Shown piece by piece: positions 16,565 to 24,075 of a DNA stretch of 64,000 nt. The first letter of the stretch is position 1; each line of letters begins with the position of its first letter. This stretch comes from Bradyrhizobium manausense (GTDB taxonomy: Bacteria > Pseudomonadota > Alphaproteobacteria > Rhizobiales > Xanthobacteraceae): the NCBI RefSeq assembly GCF_018131105.1, contig NZ_JAFCJI010000005.1:62001-126000 (forward strand). The letters run 5' to 3'. The position numbers were made by a program, and so were the translations under genes. The notes under the pieces are model-generated. The model saw only the letters and a list, made by a program, of their open reading frames with translations, was not told the DNA's origin and did not search any database.

Positions 16565-17553
16565 CAGCGCCCCTTGAACGGCGTTTCCACAACCGGCGTC
16601 AACGGCGCCTTGCCCGAGAACCATGACTTGAGATTGTCGACCACGAGCTGGTCCATGGCATTGCGCGTGACGACGGAGGCAGAGCCGATATGCGGCAGCA
16701 GCACGACGTTTTGCATCGTCTTGAGTTCATCCGGCACGTTTGGCTCGGCCGCGAACACGTCCAGGCCCGCCGCGAGGATGGTGCCTGATTTCAGAGCCTG
16801 CACCAGCGCCTGCTCGTCGACGACAGAGCCGCGCGCCACGTTGACCAGCACGCCGCGCGGGCCGAGCGCCTTGAACACCTCGGCGTTGATCATCTTGTTG
16901 GTGCTGGCGCCGCCCGGCACGATCACCATCAGCGTGTCGACCGCCTTCGCCATTTCGATCAGATCAGGGTAGTGCTTGTAGGAGACGTCCTTGGACGGAT
17001 TGCGCGAGTGATAGACCACAGGCACCAGCGAGGCTTCGAGCCGACGCGCGATCGCCTGGCCGATCCGACCCATGCCGACGATCCCGACCTTGCGGTCGCG
17101 CAGCGAGCCGACGCTGAGCGGATAGTTCTGGGTCTGCCAGAGGCCGGAGCGGACGTAGCGATCGGCCTTGATGAATTCGCGCACGGTCGAGATCAGCAGG
17201 CCCATCGCGACGTCGGCGACCTCTTCGGTCAGCACGTCGGGTGTGTTGGTGACGATGATGTTGTGCTCGGCCGCGTATTTGGCGTCGATATGGTCGTAGC
17301 CGACGCCGAAGCTCGCCACCATCTCGATCTTGGGCAATCGCGACAGTGAGTCCTTATCCGCACGCACCGTGTGATAGGTCACGGCCACGCCGCGAATCTT
17401 CTCCCGGATCGCCGGTGTCAGCCGCTCGAGATCGCCGTGAGTCTCAGCCTTGTGCACGACGAAATGATCGGAAAACCCGTTCTCGAGGATCGGCCGGACC
17501 GGTCCATAAATCAAAAGGTCGATCTTGTCGGACGAAATCGAACCGGTAGACAT
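16564..17553 (-). CDS. D-2-hydroxyacid dehydrogenase (glyoxylate/hydroxypyruvate reductase-like)
   Basis: A 329-residue NAD(P)-dependent oxidoreductase reducing 2-ketoacids such as glyoxylate or hydroxypyruvate. The nucleotide-binding Rossmann motif is VGIVGMGRIGQAIARRLEAS (about residues 157-176). Catalytic residues of the family are visible: Arg in VNVARGSVVDEQAL, Glu in AAEPNVPDELK, and His in LLPHIGSAS. The start at 17553 overlaps the permease stop (TGATG), and the stop overlaps the next gene, so it is translationally coupled to an ABC importer, whose substrate may feed it. The longer open frame to 18294 is a shadow of the permease. Confidence 0.9.
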   Translation of the reverse strand: MSTGSISSDKIDLLIYGPVRPILENGFSDHFVVHKAETHGDLERLTPAIREKIRGVAVTYHTVRADKDSLSRLPKIEMVASFGVGYDHIDAKYAAEHNIIVTNTPDVLTEEVADVAMGLLISTVREFIKADRYVRSGLWQTQNYPLSVGSLRDRKVGIVGMGRIGQAIARRLEASLVPVVYHSRNPSKDVSYKHYPDLIEMAKAVDTLMVIVPGGASTNKMINAEVFKALGPRGVLVNVARGSVVDEQALVQALKSGTILAAGLDVFAAEPNVPDELKTMQNVVLLPHIGSASVVTRNAMDQLVVDNLKSWFSGKAPLTPVVETPFKGR

Positions 17554-18371
17554 CAGTTTTCCTTTCCAAGCGCGCTCTCGTGCCAGCGCCGTAAAACGAG
17601 GTGGGAAATTAGCGCCAGCACCCCATAGATGACAATCCCGGCCAGCGACAACAAAAGCAGCGCTGCGAACATGCGGGGTATGTTCAATCGGTAGCCCGAT
17701 TCTGCGATCCTGTAGGCAAGGCCGGAGCCGGCGCCAGCCGTGCCCGCCGCGATCTCGGCCACGACGGCGCCGATCAGCGACAGGCCGCCGGCGATGCGCA
17801 GACCGCCGAGGATGTAAGGCAGCGCTGCGGGCAGCTTCAGGAAGCGCAGGGTCTGCGGCGGCGAGGCACCGTAAAGCTGGAACAGGCCCGCGAGGTTGCG
17901 GTCGACCGAATTCAGCCCGAGCGTGGTGTTCGACAGCACCGGGAAAAACGCGACGATGAAGGCGCAGACGACGACGGCGGTCTGCTGCTCCAGATAGATC
18001 AGGAGCAGCGGCGCGATCGCTATCACCGGTGTCACCTGGAGCACGACGGCATAGGGGAACAGCGAATATTCCACCCATTTCGACTGGTTGAACAACAGCG
18101 CCAGCGCGATGCCGCCGATGCTGGCGGCGACAAAACCTTCCAGCGTCGTCAGCAGCGTGGTCGCGAGCGATTGTGACAGCACCGCCCAGTCCTTGATCAG
18201 CGTCAGGAAGATGACGGAGGGCGCCGGCAGTACGTAAGGCGGGATGTCCTTGATGCGGACCACGAGCTCCCAGGCGGCAAGGCCGGCCGCGCACACGATG
18301 ACAGGCAGCACGAAGCGCATCGCGCGCTGGGCTGCGGTCGGCCTGGTGGTAACGAAGGCTTGCGCGTTCAT
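17553..18371 (-). CDS. ABC transporter permease, NitT/TauT family
   Basis: A 272-residue inner-membrane permease with about six hydrophobic segments (FVLPVIVCAAGLAAWELVV, AAIGGIALALLF-like, VVVCAFIVAFFPVLS, MFAALLLLSLAGIVIYGVLA). The coupling EAA loop is GLFQLYGASPPQTLRFLKLP at about residues 160-179, followed by AALPYILGGLRIAGGLSLIG, typical of SsuC/TauC/ThiX relatives. Its ATG overlaps the ATPase stop by four bases (ATGA). Confidence 0.9.
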   Translation of the reverse strand: MNAQAFVTTRPTAAQRAMRFVLPVIVCAAGLAAWELVVRIKDIPPYVLPAPSVIFLTLIKDWAVLSQSLATTLLTTLEGFVAASIGGIALALLFNQSKWVEYSLFPYAVVLQVTPVIAIAPLLLIYLEQQTAVVVCAFIVAFFPVLSNTTLGLNSVDRNLAGLFQLYGASPPQTLRFLKLPAALPYILGGLRIAGGLSLIGAVVAEIAAGTAGAGSGLAYRIAESGYRLNIPRMFAALLLLSLAGIVIYGVLALISHLVLRRWHESALGKEN

Positions 18372-19183
18372 AGCAGCGGCTGTCCCTGATAGGACGGCGC
18401 CAGCGCGGCCGATACCTTCCGGCAGTAATCGGAATAGGCGGCCGAGGTGCGAAATTCCTCGCCGCGCGGCTCCACGGTCTCGATGCGGATGTCGGCCTGG
18501 ATGCGACCGGGCCGCGCCGTCATGACGACGACGCGCTGCGACAGATAGACGGATTCGAACACCGAATGGGTGACGAAGATGACGGTCTTGCCAAGACTGC
18601 GCCACAGCGCGAGCAGATCGTTGTTGAGGCGAAAACGCGTGATCTCGTCGAGCGCCGCGAAGGGCTCGTCCATCAGCAGGATATCGGGATCGGTGACGAG
18701 CGCGCGCGCCAGCGACACCCGCATCTTCATGCCGCCGGACAATTCGCGCGGGAATGCATCGGCAAAATCGGCGAGCCCGACGCTGGCGAGCGCCGCGTCG
18801 GCCCTCGCCCGCCCTTCAGTCTTCGAAATCCCGCCCAGCTTCAGCGGCAGCCTGACGTTCTCCCGCACGCTGGTCCAGGGCATCAGGGTCGGTTCCTGGA
18901 ACACGAAGCCGATGCCATGGCCGGGTTGCGCCTCGCCCTCGTGGCGCGACACCCGCACTGTGCCCGATGACGCTGGGCTGAGCCCCGCAATCAGCCTCAG
19001 CGCCGTCGACTTGCCGCAGCCGGAGGGCCCGAGCAGTGAAATGAACTCGCCCCTGCGGACGGCGAGGTCGAGTGGACCGAGCGCCATGACGCCGGTGTCA
19101 TAGACCTTCGTCACGCCGCGCAGGCTGACGGCGAGAGCCGTCAGGCTGGCCTCGAGTCCGGACGAGGGTTTGACGTCAGGCAT
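18368..19183 (-). CDS. ABC transporter ATP-binding protein, NitT/TauT family
   Basis: A 271-residue ATPase that energises the neighbouring permease. Walker A is GPSGCGKST at about residues 53-61, the signature LSGGMKMRVSLARAL at about 145-159, Walker B DILLMDEPFAALDE at about 164-177 and the switch His in VTHSV at about 205. The ATG at 19183 is preferred over a TTG three bases earlier. It starts 10 bases after the binding-protein stop and overlaps the permease start. Confidence 0.92.
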   Translation of the reverse strand: MPDVKPSSGLEASLTALAVSLRGVTKVYDTGVMALGPLDLAVRRGEFISLLGPSGCGKSTALRLIAGLSPASSGTVRVSRHEGEAQPGHGIGFVFQEPTLMPWTSVRENVRLPLKLGGISKTEGRARADAALASVGLADFADAFPRELSGGMKMRVSLARALVTDPDILLMDEPFAALDEITRFRLNNDLLALWRSLGKTVIFVTHSVFESVYLSQRVVVMTARPGRIQADIRIETVEPRGEEFRTSAAYSDYCRKVSAALAPSYQGQPLL

Positions 19184-19193
19184 CAACGCAGCG

Positions 19194-20216
19194 TTACGGC
19201 TTGGCGGGGCGCAGCTCGACGCCGACGCCCTTGTTGACGAAGCGCAGCGTGTAGGACTTGCGGAAGTCGAGGTCGCCCTTCACGACGCCGGCTTTCACCA
19301 TCTTGTTGAAGAAGGACGTGTAGCGCTCGTCGCTCATCGCGCCGATGCCGTTCTTCAAGGAGTCGCCGGAATCGACGATGCCGTATTGCTTCATCTTGGC
19401 GACGGAGTAGGCGAGCAGCTCGTCGGTCATCTCCGGATTGAGCTTCTTGATCATGGCATTGCCGGCGGAATTGTCGCCGTAGATGTAATTGTACCAGCCG
19501 ATCATCGAGGCATCGACGAATCGCTGCACCAGATCCGCCTTCTTCTCGACCAGGTCGCGCCGGGTCTCGATCAACGTCGAATAGGTGTTGAAGCCGGCAT
19601 CGGCGAGCAGGATGACGTTCGGCTTGAAACCTGCGGCCTTCTCCACTGCGAACGGCTCGGAGGTGACGTAGCCCTGCATCGCGCTCTTGGGGTTGGCGAT
19701 GAACGGCTGCGGATTGAAATTATAGGGACGGACATTCTTCTCGCTGAAGCCGTATTCGGACTTCAGCCACTGGAAATAGCTGGTCATGCCCTCCTTGGAG
19801 ACGAACAGCGTCAGCGGCTTGAGATCCTCGATCCTGGTGACCTTCGCATCTGGCTGCGTCAGCAACACCTGCGGATCTTTCTGGAACACCGCGGCGATCG
19901 TCACCACGGGAACGTTGTTGGCAACCGCGTCGAACGACATCAGCGTGTTCGCGGCCATGAAGAAATCGATCTTGCCGGCGATCAGCAGCATCCGGTTGTT
20001 CTCGTTCGGCCCGCCCGGCACGATGCTGACGTCGAGCCCGTACTTCTTGTAGGTGCCGTCGGCGACCGCCTGGAAGAAGCCGCCATGCTCGGCCTCGGCG
20101 ACCCAATTGGTGCCGAAGGTGACCTTGTCCAGCGTCTCGCTACGCGCCGGCAGGATCGACAGGACTGTGGCCAGCAAGCCCGCCGTTAACGCTCGCCACA
20201 GATGAGAGGGGCTCAT
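19194..20216 (-). CDS. ABC transporter substrate-binding protein, NMT1/THI5-like
   Basis: A 340-residue periplasmic protein with a signal peptide (MSPSHLWRALTAGLLATVLS, cleavage near ARSE). The mature part shows the NMT1/ThiY-like opening KVTFGTNWVAEAEHGGFFQA and KYGLDVSIVPGGPNENNRML. Related proteins bind pyrimidine thiamine precursors, sulfonates, nitrate or aromatic acids; the sequence alone does not pick one. It is the first gene of a five-gene operon with an ATPase, permease, 2-hydroxyacid dehydrogenase and AprI/Inh-like protein, and is divergent from a creatininase-family hydrolase. GGAG precedes the ATG at 20216. Confidence 0.87.
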   Translation of the reverse strand: MSPSHLWRALTAGLLATVLSILPARSETLDKVTFGTNWVAEAEHGGFFQAVADGTYKKYGLDVSIVPGGPNENNRMLLIAGKIDFFMAANTLMSFDAVANNVPVVTIAAVFQKDPQVLLTQPDAKVTRIEDLKPLTLFVSKEGMTSYFQWLKSEYGFSEKNVRPYNFNPQPFIANPKSAMQGYVTSEPFAVEKAAGFKPNVILLADAGFNTYSTLIETRRDLVEKKADLVQRFVDASMIGWYNYIYGDNSAGNAMIKKLNPEMTDELLAYSVAKMKQYGIVDSGDSLKNGIGAMSDERYTSFFNKMVKAGVVKGDLDFRKSYTLRFVNKGVGVELRPAKP

Positions 20217-20278
20217 GCATGCACTCCGTCGATCGTGTCTGGCCGATATGAAAACAACGCGATAAAACCGTAACATAA

Positions 20279-20313
20279 CAGGGGACGCTGGCCGGCCGGG
20301 CCCGCGTCCCCTG
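20279..20313. promoter_or_regulatory. Strong hairpin in the divergent region between the ABC operon and the creatininase gene
   Basis: CAGGGGACGC (20279-20288) and GCGTCCCCTG (20304-20313) form a perfect 10-bp inverted repeat around a GC-rich 15-base loop. It lies 63 bases upstream of the binding-protein start on one side and 43 bases upstream of the creatininase start on the other. It may be an RNA leader element, attenuator or operator. It does not carry the CUGAGA signature of a TPP riboswitch. Confidence 0.5.
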
Positions 20314-20355
20314 ATAACACCAAACTACGTGACAAATTCGGGCAAAGAAACCTTG

Positions 20356-21162
20356 ATGACGCCTTCCCGCGACTGGACCGAGATTCGCTGGGCCGACGCC
20401 GCGTCCGTGGATGTGTCGCGCTGGATCGCGGTGCTGCCGCTGGCCGCAACCGAGCAGCACGGCCCGCATCTGCCGCTGGAAACCGACGTGCTGATCGCCG
20501 GGGCCTATCTCGCACGTGTGCGAGACGTGCTGCCTGCGACGCTTCCGGCCACGTTCCTGCCGATCGAACCCGTCGGCATCTCGACCGAGCATATCGACTA
20601 TCCCGGCACGCAGACGCTGCCGACCGCGGTCGCGCTGAAGCGCTGGAACGCGATCGGCGAGGACGTCGCGCGACGCGGCGTGAGAAAGCTCGTCATCATC
20701 ACCAGCCACGGCGGCAACAGCGCGGCGATGATGCTGGTGGCGCAGGATCTTCGCGCGCATCAGAAACTGTTCGTGGTGACGACGTCGTGGTCGCGGCTAT
20801 CAGGCGCGGACAGGCTGTTCCCACCGGATGAAGTGCGCCACGGCATTCACGGTGGCGCGGTCGAGACCTCGATCATGCTGGCGCGCTATCCCGAGCAGGT
20901 GCGCACGCATGCGATCGCGGATTTTCGCGCGAGCAGCATCGCGATGGAAAAACAATATCGCTGGCTCTCGACGCAACGACCCGTGCCCTTTGCCTGGCAG
21001 GCGCAGGATCTGCACCCGAGCGGCGCGATCGGCAACGCAACGCTGGCGGTGCCGGCGAAGGGCGACCAGCTCCTCGACCAGGGTGCGCGCGCCTTTTGCG
21101 AGTTGCTGGCCGAGGTCGATAACTTCGACGTGAACAACCTCGCCAAAGGCCCCCTCGGTTAG
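20356..21162 (+). CDS. Creatininase-family amidohydrolase
   Basis: A 268-residue cytosolic metal-dependent amide hydrolase. Family motifs are all present: AATEQHGPHLPLETDVLIA (about residues 33-51; metal ligands Glu, His and Asp), ITSHGGNSAAMML (about 114-126), and RHGIHGGAVETSIMLA (about 159-174, metal Glu). Relatives include creatininase, the formamide hydrolase ArfB of flavin synthesis and MftE, so the substrate is open. The divergent position next to a NMT1/THI5-like importer suggests the imported compound may be an amide or a heterocycle. ATG at 20356 is chosen; a GTG at 20329 is an alternative. Confidence 0.88.
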   Translation: MTPSRDWTEIRWADAASVDVSRWIAVLPLAATEQHGPHLPLETDVLIAGAYLARVRDVLPATLPATFLPIEPVGISTEHIDYPGTQTLPTAVALKRWNAIGEDVARRGVRKLVIITSHGGNSAAMMLVAQDLRAHQKLFVVTTSWSRLSGADRLFPPDEVRHGIHGGAVETSIMLARYPEQVRTHAIADFRASSIAMEKQYRWLSTQRPVPFAWQAQDLHPSGAIGNATLAVPAKGDQLLDQGARAFCELLAEVDNFDVNNLAKGPLG

Positions 21163-21301
21163 CTTACATCCAACTGTAATCATTAGGAAAAGCGACCGGC
21201 TCCGGAGCCGCCTGAGGCGTCTTCGAACCTGATACGGCAAGGCTCCGTCCAACTGGGCACGCGGACCACATCGGGCCGCCTCAACCCGGATGGAGTTACA
21301 C

Positions 21302-21568
21302 ATGTCGATCAAGACCAAGCTTGCCGCACTCGCTCTCGCCACCCTTGCCGTCACCGGCAGCATCGCATCGACGACCTCGCAGGCCGAAGCCAAGCCGCTC
21401 GGCTGGGGCGTGGGTGTCGGCGCCGGCATCGCCACCGCCGCCATCGTCGGCACCGCGATCGCCGCCAGCAACCAGCCTTACTACTACGGCGGCTACGCCC
21501 ATTGCGGCTGGTCCCCCCGTTACAATGCCTTCGGCCAGTACGTCGGCAGCGTTCGTACTTGCTACTGA
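21302..21568 (+). CDS. Small exported Gly/Tyr-rich protein
   Basis: An 88-residue protein with a signal peptide (MSIKTKLAALALATLAVTGS, cleavage near SQAEA), a glycine/alanine-rich hydrophobic segment (WGVGVGAGIATAAIVGTAIA, about residues 36-55), and a Tyr/Cys tail (YYYGGYAHCGWSPRY, VRTCY). Proteins of this type are common in rhizobia; the function is unknown. GGAG lies about 8 bases before the ATG at 21302. Confidence 0.75.
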   Translation: MSIKTKLAALALATLAVTGSIASTTSQAEAKPLGWGVGVGAGIATAAIVGTAIAASNQPYYYGGYAHCGWSPRYNAFGQYVGSVRTCY

Positions 21569-21641
21569 TTTGAGGGCTTGAGGCCGATCTTCGTGGATCC
21601 TGCGTCCGACACGGCGCCTCATCCACCCGTGTCGTGCCCCC

Positions 21642-21673
21642 GACCCCGCCCGGATGTCCCCCCGGGCGGGGTC
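21642..21673 (+). terminator. Rho-independent-like terminator after the small exported protein
   Basis: A perfect 12-bp inverted repeat (GACCCCGCCCGG, loop of 8, CCGGGCGGGGTC) lies 73 bases after the stop at 21568 and is followed by ATCCTTTTCGG, a short T-tract. The rest of the 331-base gap to the porin gene holds a Fur-like box and no gene. Confidence 0.65.
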
Positions 21674-21757
21674 ATCCTTTTCGGCCCCGGGAATTTGTTG
21701 CCGTCCCGTCACATAAGGATGCGAACCATCCGCTGCGACGTTCTGGACTAATTGCTA

Positions 21758-21774
21758 TTGCGAATTATTAGCAA
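21758..21774. promoter_or_regulatory. Fur-family-like operator upstream of the dual-barrel porin
   Basis: TTGCGAATTATTAGCAA is a 17-bp near-perfect palindrome (one mismatched pair) with the GCnAATnATTnGC pattern of iron-responsive Fur-family boxes. It lies 126 bases upstream of the porin start in an AT-rich island. The match to the pattern is visible; regulation by Fur or Irr is inference. Confidence 0.45.
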
Positions 21775-21899
21775 TAAGGTTCGCAACAAGTGCAGGGGCT
21801 TGGCAAGGCTCGGGGTGAAATCGGGCCGTCACGAGCTGATCTCGTCGGTCGCGTGAACAGCCAAGAGCCTGATGACAGGATCGCCGCGAATCGGCAGGG

Positions 21900-23951
21900 A
21901 TGTCGGGAGCGGTTGGGGCGCAGTCGCGTCTTGGGGGCGTAGTTTTGACGTTGAGGGGTCACCGTTACAGGTCTTTGCGGACGGCCGCGGCGCTTGCCTC
22001 GGGCGTGCTCGCCTTGCCGGGCGCCGGCTTTGCTGCCGACCTGCCGTTGAAGGCACGCGCCGCCAAGACCGTGTACGACTGGACCGGCTTCTATGTCGGC
22101 GGCCACGTTGCTTACGGCGATGCTTCCTTCGGTCCCGGCACCAATCCCCTGCCCGAGCAAGGCGTACTGCTGCCTCACAGCGCGACGGGCTTCAGCGGCG
22201 GCTATCAGCTCGGCTACAACAGACAGCTCGCAAACCGTGTCGTGCTTGGCATCGAAGCGGATGCGACGTTCACGGGCCCGCTGGATGGTCCGGCACTCGC
22301 GCGTTCGCCGGTGCCTTTCAACACCACGATCGACTATGTCGGCACCGTGCGGGGCCGCGTCGGCTATGCCTTCGACCGCTTCATGCCTTACGTCACAGGC
22401 GGCGTCGCCTGGGGCCACACGCATATCAACGTCAACGATGCCGATGGCGTCACGCCGCTCTTTCCGGTCGGCCACTACCAGGCCGGATGGACCGCGGGCC
22501 TCGGTCTCGAATACGCCGTCAGCGGCAACTGGACCACGAAGGCCGAATACGACTATGTCGACCTGTCGCACAAGACGTACGACCTCAGCGGCTTTGGCCT
22601 CGGCAGCATCAATGTCGATCCGCGCATTCACCTGTTCAAGCTTGGCCTGAACTACCAGTTCGGCGATACGCCATGGATGCCGGTGGTCGGTGGCAAGACC
22701 AGGCTCCCAGAGTCCGACGACTGGAACGTTCACGCCCAGACAACCGTGCTGCCGCAGGGCTATGGGCCGATCCACTCGCCCTATGCGAGCCCGCAGAGCC
22801 TGCCCGGCGGCGGCCAGTTCCAGGCGACATGGACGACCACGGCCTTCCTGGGCGCGCGTCTCTGGGACGGCGGCGAGCTCTATTTCGATCCTGAGCTGGC
22901 GCAGGGCTTCGGCCTCAACGGCACGCTCGGCTTGGCAGGCTTTTCCAATGGCGAAGCGCAGAAGGCCGGCGCGCCGTTCCCGAAAATCCGCGCGCAGCGC
23001 TACTTTTTCAAACAGACTTTCGGACTCGGCGGCGAGCAGGAAGCGGTGGAAGACGCACCGAACCAGCTCGCAGGCAAGCGCGATATCGACCGCGTCACGG
23101 TGATCGTCGGCCGTTTCGCCGTCGGCGATTTCTTCGACGGCAACTCCTATGCGAAGGATCCTCGCGCGGATTTCATGAACTGGGCGATGTGGTCGTCGGC
23201 CGCCTACGACTTCCCGGCCGACCTGCCTGGTTACACCCGCGGCGCCGTGGTCGAGCTCAACCGCAAGGACTGGGCGATCCGCGCCGGACTATTCCAGGTG
23301 CCGGATGCGCCGAACAGCGACGTGCTGACCTTCAAGACCGGCGGCACCGTCGTCGAATTCGAGGAACGCCATTCGATCTTCGAGCAGCCCGGCAAATTGC
23401 GCGTCGGCGTCTTCGCCAACAGCGGCCACACTGCGAACTACCGCGAGGTGGTGGATCTCGCGGCGGCGAACCCCGCGCTCGACATCAACGATATTGCCGG
23501 CGCGACCCAACGCGACCGGCTCAAATACGGCTTCTACGTCAATCTCGAGCAGCAGATCGTCAAGGACGTCGGAGTGTTCGCGCGCGCCAGCTGGAACGAC
23601 GGCCAGAACCAGATCCTGTCCTTCACCGATATCGACCGCAGCCTGTCGGGCGGGCTTTCGATCAAGGGCAGCCGCTGGGGACGCCCTGACGACACGGTCG
23701 GCATCGGCGGCGCGATCAACGGCCTGTCGGCCGCGCATCGCGATTTCCTGGCGGCCGGGGGCGTCGGACTCCTGATCGGCGACGGTCAGCTCAACTATCG
23801 CACCGAGCGCATCCTCGAGGCCTACTACGCCTATTCGGTGATCAAGGGCGTGACGCTGACCGCCGACTATCAGCTCGTCGTCAACCCCGCCTACAACGCG
23901 GACCGCGGCCCGGTCTCGATCTTCTCGGGCCGCATGCATGCCGAGTTCTGA
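21900..23951 (+). CDS. Outer-membrane protein: Omp31-like barrel fused to OprB-type carbohydrate porin
   Basis: A 683-residue protein. After a signal region (AAALASGVLALPGAGFA, cleavage near AADLPLKA), residues about 60-255 look like an Omp31/OmpA-like eight-stranded barrel (YDWTGFYVGGHVAYGD, TVRGRVGYAFDRFMPYVTGG, HLFKLGLNYQFG). Residues about 270-683 match an OprB-family carbohydrate-selective porin (WTTTAFLGARLWDGGELYFD, DRVTVIVGRFAVGDFF, FVNL/YVNLEQQI strands, YYAYSVIKGVTLTADYQLVV) and end in the aromatic residue typical of outer-membrane barrels (HAEF). OprB porins let sugars through the outer membrane. The N-terminal start at 21900 is uncertain, as later in-frame TTG/GTG codons are possible. 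Confidence 0.85.
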   Translation: MSGAVGAQSRLGGVVLTLRGHRYRSLRTAAALASGVLALPGAGFAADLPLKARAAKTVYDWTGFYVGGHVAYGDASFGPGTNPLPEQGVLLPHSATGFSGGYQLGYNRQLANRVVLGIEADATFTGPLDGPALARSPVPFNTTIDYVGTVRGRVGYAFDRFMPYVTGGVAWGHTHINVNDADGVTPLFPVGHYQAGWTAGLGLEYAVSGNWTTKAEYDYVDLSHKTYDLSGFGLGSINVDPRIHLFKLGLNYQFGDTPWMPVVGGKTRLPESDDWNVHAQTTVLPQGYGPIHSPYASPQSLPGGGQFQATWTTTAFLGARLWDGGELYFDPELAQGFGLNGTLGLAGFSNGEAQKAGAPFPKIRAQRYFFKQTFGLGGEQEAVEDAPNQLAGKRDIDRVTVIVGRFAVGDFFDGNSYAKDPRADFMNWAMWSSAAYDFPADLPGYTRGAVVELNRKDWAIRAGLFQVPDAPNSDVLTFKTGGTVVEFEERHSIFEQPGKLRVGVFANSGHTANYREVVDLAAANPALDINDIAGATQRDRLKYGFYVNLEQQIVKDVGVFARASWNDGQNQILSFTDIDRSLSGGLSIKGSRWGRPDDTVGIGGAINGLSAAHRDFLAAGGVGLLIGDGQLNYRTERILEAYYAYSVIKGVTLTADYQLVVNPAYNADRGPVSIFSGRMHAEF

Positions 23952-24075
23952 GCCTCGCAGGCACATTCCCGGTGCGACAATTTGGTTGGAACCGGCAAAA
24001 CGCGCATCACGTTCATATATAAGGGGCTTGGTCCGGCGCCCGCCGGGCCCTCATGTTCCTCTCCCTTGCGCACAA

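Noticed and set aside
16564..18294. A 576-codon frame that would fuse an N-terminal extension to the 2-hydroxyacid dehydrogenase
   Set aside because: The extension is antisense-like shadow of the permease; the true start at 17553 overlaps the permease stop and begins a normal dehydrogenase N-terminus.
20217..20355. Possible TPP riboswitch ahead of the THI5-like importer
   Set aside because: The hairpin starts with GGGGACGC but the CUGAGA and ACC...GAACCUG parts of the TPP fold are missing on both strands.
21197..21210. Perfect 14-bp palindrome CGGCTCCGGAGCCG after the creatininase gene
   Set aside because: It has no loop, so it is a poor RNA hairpin, and in GC-rich DNA such a short palindrome is weak evidence for an operator.
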